In this document: one piece after another, positions 61,701 to 64,000 of the stretch
Layout of the letters: each line of letters opens with the position of its first letter
Position numbering within the stretch: position 1 is the stretch's first letter
Made by a program: the position numbers and the translations under genes
Source of the DNA: Pseudonocardia endophytica
GTDB lineage: Bacteria > Actinomycetota > Actinomycetes > Mycobacteriales > Pseudonocardiaceae
DNA length: 64,000 nt
Reading direction: 5' to 3'
Assembly: GCF_004339565.1 (NCBI RefSeq)
Contig: NZ_SMFZ01000002.1
Span: forward strand, 310,001 to 374,000
Notes under the pieces: generated by a model
Databases searched by the model: none
Told to the model about the DNA's origin: nothing
Seen by the model: the letters and a program-made list of their open reading frames with translations, nothing else

Positions 61701-62088
61701 GAATCCCGAAGGGGCCGGCACCGGTCATCGCACCGCGGAAGGCCCCGCGGTGCGCTGGCAACGAGCTGCATGCCACTCCCTTGGGTGAGTCGCGCGTCGA
61801 ACGCAGGGGTTCGCGCGTTGAACCTCATGTAGCGGCGGAGCATACGACGTGATCCCGAGGGCCTCCGCACTCGCCGTCGGTTCACCACGCGGTCGTCCGC
61901 TGAGCGGGCGATTACGCGCGGTCAGTGCACTGGTGGCTCAGCGTGTCCAGTCCGACACGGCGTGTTCGCACGGCGAGCGGCGTGCCCACGCGGCCGGTGC
62001 GTGCGACGGTCTTTGTCAGACTGGGGGCACCTGCCCCCGCCGACGTCTCGGCCACCGGCCGTCGTCGCAGTCGTCGAGGAGTCGCACC
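61701..62088. other. 388-base divergent region between the sigma factor and synthetase genes
   Basis: No supported gene. It holds the 13-base direct repeats at 61790 and 61811 and must contain the promoters of both divergent genes. I could not pick convincing -10/-35 pairs for either. Confidence 0.5.
61790..61823. promoter_or_regulatory. Direct repeats upstream of the BldN-like sigma gene
   Basis: TCGCGCGTCGAAC (61790-61802) and TCGCGCGTTGAAC (61811-61823), 21 bases apart start to start, i.e. two helical turns on the same DNA face. Such spacing suits a dimeric or cooperative regulator. Confidence 0.5.
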
Positions 62089-63651
62089 GTGCAGAGTTCC
62101 CGCGCCGAGACCGCCCGGTCCGCGCACGTCGCGGACATGGTCGCGCGCGCCGCGTCCGAGCGGCCGGACCACGAGGCGATCCGGGACCTGGCCGGCGGCG
62201 TGTCGCTGACCTGGGCGGCGTTCGACGCGGCCGTCGACGCGGAGGCGCAGCGCCTCACGGGCGCGGGGGTCACGGATGGCGACCGGGTCGTCGTCTCCCT
62301 GCCGGACGGCGCCGCGTTCTGCGTGGCCCTGCTCGGCGCCATGCGGGCGGGTGCCGCCGCAGTGCCGGTCGGCACCGGGTCCGTGCCGCGCGAGCTGGAG
62401 ATCGTCTTCGGCCAGGCGGAGCCCGCGGTCGTGGTGGCCGAGGAGGGTGAGCGCACCGTGGCGGCTGCCGCGGACGCCGCCGGTGCCCGGCTGCTGCCCC
62501 CGCCGTCCACCGAGGCGTCGGCCGGTGCCGGAGCGGCGGCGGACGGTCGGGGCGGCGGGGAGTCGTTGGCGCTCATCGTGTTCACGTCCGGTACCACCGG
62601 CCGTCCGCGCGGCGTCCAGCTCTCGCACCGGGCGCTGCTGGCGAACCGTGAGCAGGCGGCCGCGCTGCGGCCCGCGCCGGTGACCCCGGTGGACCGCGTG
62701 CTGCTGGCCCTGCCGCTCTACCACGTGTACGGCCTCGCGGCGGGTCTGTTGCAGGTCTGCTGGGCTGGCGCGACCGTCGTGATCCCCGGACGCTTCGACC
62801 CGCACGTCGCGGTGGACGCCGTCGCATCCGAACGGGTCAGCGTCGTGGCGGGCGTCCCGTCGATGTTCCGCGCCCTGCTCGACGTGCCCGCCGACCGTCT
62901 GCGCTCCGCGCTCGGCGGGGTGCGGCTGTGCACCTCGGGCGGCGCCCCGCTGCCGCGGGAGTGGCTGGCCGCGTTCCGCGAGGCGACCGGGCTGGAGCTG
63001 CACGAGGGTTACGGGCTCTCCGAGGGTGGCCCGGTGATCACCTCGAACGACCTCGGGCGCCCGCCGAAGCCGGGCTCCGTCGGCCGGGTGCTGCCGGGCG
63101 TCGAGCTGCGGCTGGTGGACTCCGACGGCAACCCGCTGGTACCGGCCGACGATGACGACGATGACGGCGACGTCCTCCTCGGGGACGGCTCCGACCCGTC
63201 CGACGACACCGGGCTGATCGCCCTGCGCGGGCCGAACCTGTTCTCCGGCTACTGGCCGGACTCCGACGGAGGCCCGGACGCCGACGGCTGGTTCCGCACC
63301 GCGGACGTCGGCTACCTGGACTCCGACGGCGACCTGCACCTGGTCGACCGCTCCTCGGACCTGGTGATCGTGAACGGGTTCAACGTCTACCCGCGCGAGG
63401 TCGAGCAGGTGATCGCCGAGCTGGACGCGGTGTCCGAGGTCGCCGTCGTCGGGGTGCCGGACGACCGGACCGGCGCGGCGGTGAAGGCCGTCGTCGTCCC
63501 GTCCGACGGCTCGCTGACCGAGCAGGCCGTGCGGGACCACTGCGTCGCCCGCCTCGCCCGGTTCAAGCGCCCGGCCGAGGTGACGTTCACCGACGCCCTG
63601 CCGCGCACCCCGACCGGCAAGATCGCCCGTCGGACGCTGGCGAGGATGTGA
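62089..63651 (+). CDS. Acyl-CoA synthetase (AMP-binding) with an acidic insert
   Basis: A 520-residue adenylate-forming enzyme. Motifs: VFTSGTTGRPRGVQLSHR, LHEGYGLSEGGPV, WFRTADVGYLDSDGD, VDRSSDLVIVNGFNVYPREVE and catalytic Lys in TPTGKIARRTL. Residues about 350-375 carry an unusual Asp run (PADDDDDDGDVLLGDGSDPSDD) between two core strands, coded by GAC/GAT repeats. GAGGAG lies seven bases before the GTG. Its stop overlaps the start of the glutaredoxin-like gene, and no fatty-acid gene adjoins. Confidence 0.9.
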   Translation: MQSSRAETARSAHVADMVARAASERPDHEAIRDLAGGVSLTWAAFDAAVDAEAQRLTGAGVTDGDRVVVSLPDGAAFCVALLGAMRAGAAAVPVGTGSVPRELEIVFGQAEPAVVVAEEGERTVAAAADAAGARLLPPPSTEASAGAGAAADGRGGGESLALIVFTSGTTGRPRGVQLSHRALLANREQAAALRPAPVTPVDRVLLALPLYHVYGLAAGLLQVCWAGATVVIPGRFDPHVAVDAVASERVSVVAGVPSMFRALLDVPADRLRSALGGVRLCTSGGAPLPREWLAAFREATGLELHEGYGLSEGGPVITSNDLGRPPKPGSVGRVLPGVELRLVDSDGNPLVPADDDDDDGDVLLGDGSDPSDDTGLIALRGPNLFSGYWPDSDGGPDADGWFRTADVGYLDSDGDLHLVDRSSDLVIVNGFNVYPREVEQVIAELDAVSEVAVVGVPDDRTGAAVKAVVVPSDGSLTEQAVRDHCVARLARFKRPAEVTFTDALPRTPTGKIARRTLARM

Positions 63652-63896
63652 CCGTGGCGCACCGGGTGGAGGTGCTGACCCGCGTCGGCTGTCATCTGTG
63701 CGACGTCGCCGAGCAGGAGGTCGCACGGATCTGCACGGAGCTCGACGTGCCGTGGTCGGCGACCGACGTCGACTCCGACGCGGAGCTGCGCGCCGAGTAC
63801 GGCGACCAGGTACCGGTGATCATGGTCGACGGCCGTGAGCACGGGTTCTGGACGGTCGAGCCGGACCGCCTGCGGGCCGCGCTCACCGGTCCGTGA
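63648..63896 (+). CDS. Glutaredoxin family protein
   Basis: An 82-residue thioredoxin-fold protein with active site CHLC near the N-terminus (VEVLTRVGCHLCDVAE). The rest of the glutaredoxin pattern follows: DVDSDAELRAEYGDQVPVIMVDGRE with the cis-Pro in VPVI. It corresponds to Rv0508, upstream of hemA in mycobacteria. It overlaps the synthetase stop (GTGA); the GTG two codons later is possible. It may use mycothiol as reductant, which is inference. Confidence 0.88.
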   Translation: MTVAHRVEVLTRVGCHLCDVAEQEVARICTELDVPWSATDVDSDAELRAEYGDQVPVIMVDGREHGFWTVEPDRLRAALTGP

Positions 63897-64000
63897 GCGC
63901 ACCGGCCGCGAGCAGGAGCACCACCCGTCCGGTCCCGGCGGGCACGCGGTGCGGGCTCTCCCTGCTGTCCGCCGCGGCCGGGATCGGTGCCGGCCACCTG
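63893..64000 (+). CDS. N-terminal fragment of an unknown protein
   Basis: GTG 63893 overlaps the glutaredoxin stop (GTGA) and opens a frame of 36 codons that leaves the window. The peptide has a basic start (SRSTTRPVPAGTRCG) followed by a hydrophobic stretch (LSLLSAAAGIGAGHL), so a membrane or exported protein is possible. Too little is visible to name a family. Confidence 0.5.
   Translation, partial: MSAPAASRSTTRPVPAGTRCGLSLLSAAAGIGAGHL

Overview
The window is a GC-rich chromosomal segment with the codon bias, GTG starts and gene content of an actinomycete. The best fit is a member of the Pseudonocardiaceae (Pseudonocardia-like). The pointers are mshA (mycothiol synthesis), senX3-regX3, a 33-residue bS22 ribosomal protein, a BldN-like sigma factor beside a DUF5667 protein, and type VII (ESX) secretion substrates. 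This is inference from family content and gene order; no 16S or other marker is present. I saw no tRNA, rRNA, insertion sequence, prophage or CRISPR array.

Layout. 0-2.4 kb: the tail of an unknown gene, an HNH nuclease and moaA-moaD (molybdenum cofactor). 2.4-7 kb: an acyl-CoA dehydrogenase, then a tightly coupled molybdate operon (HTH/TOBE regulator-modA-modB-modC). 7-12.9 kb: a secreted subtilisin, a membrane protein, an FhuF-like Fe-S protein, a phospholipase-D-like protein and serS. 13-18.2 kb: the most unusual block, two paralogous WXG-type large secreted proteins, each overlapping a cognate small gene (effector/immunity layout), with an SseB-like and an EspC-like gene between them. 18.4-28.9 kb: an acyl-CoA synthetase, then csp, a luciferase-like monooxygenase, DUF2771 lipoprotein, MFS, glutaminyl cyclase, DUF3027 and a sacsin-like ATPase. 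28.8-30.6 kb: mshA and a YbjN-family gene.

30.6-47.2 kb is an accessory stretch. It holds two acyl-CoA ligases, three DHFR/RibD-fold proteins, VOC proteins, GNAT, GrpB, CutA, DUF6194, a D-amino-acid-oxidase-like flavoprotein, TenA, an amino-acid permease with a GntR regulator, an AsnC-ddaH-rocD arginine/ornithine group and a MarR regulator. In M. tuberculosis the equivalent neighbours (mshA-Rv0487 and gpm1) lie almost side by side, so this reads as lineage-specific insertion.

47.3-64 kb returns to a conserved actinobacterial core: gpmA, senX3-regX3, ppx/gppA, an Rv0497-like membrane protein, a TIM-barrel isomerase, a thioesterase, proC, a small HTH protein, bS22, an Rv0501-like epimerase, an acyltransferase, a SerB-like phosphatase, DUF5667, the BldN-like sigma factor, an acyl-CoA synthetase and a glutaredoxin-like gene.

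Regulatory signals visible by eye: a three-repeat PHO-box-like array before senX3; a perfect TGTGA-N6-TCACA site before the DUF6194 gene; a CGTAAC-N16-CGTTGT promoter before the DUF5667 gene, nearly identical to the sigma-BldN consensus; a MarR-type operator before a VOC gene; and a TANNNT box 6-8 bases upstream of the start codon of sixteen genes, implying leaderless transcripts. Two copies of a long palindromic element occur, one of them inside a coding sequence.
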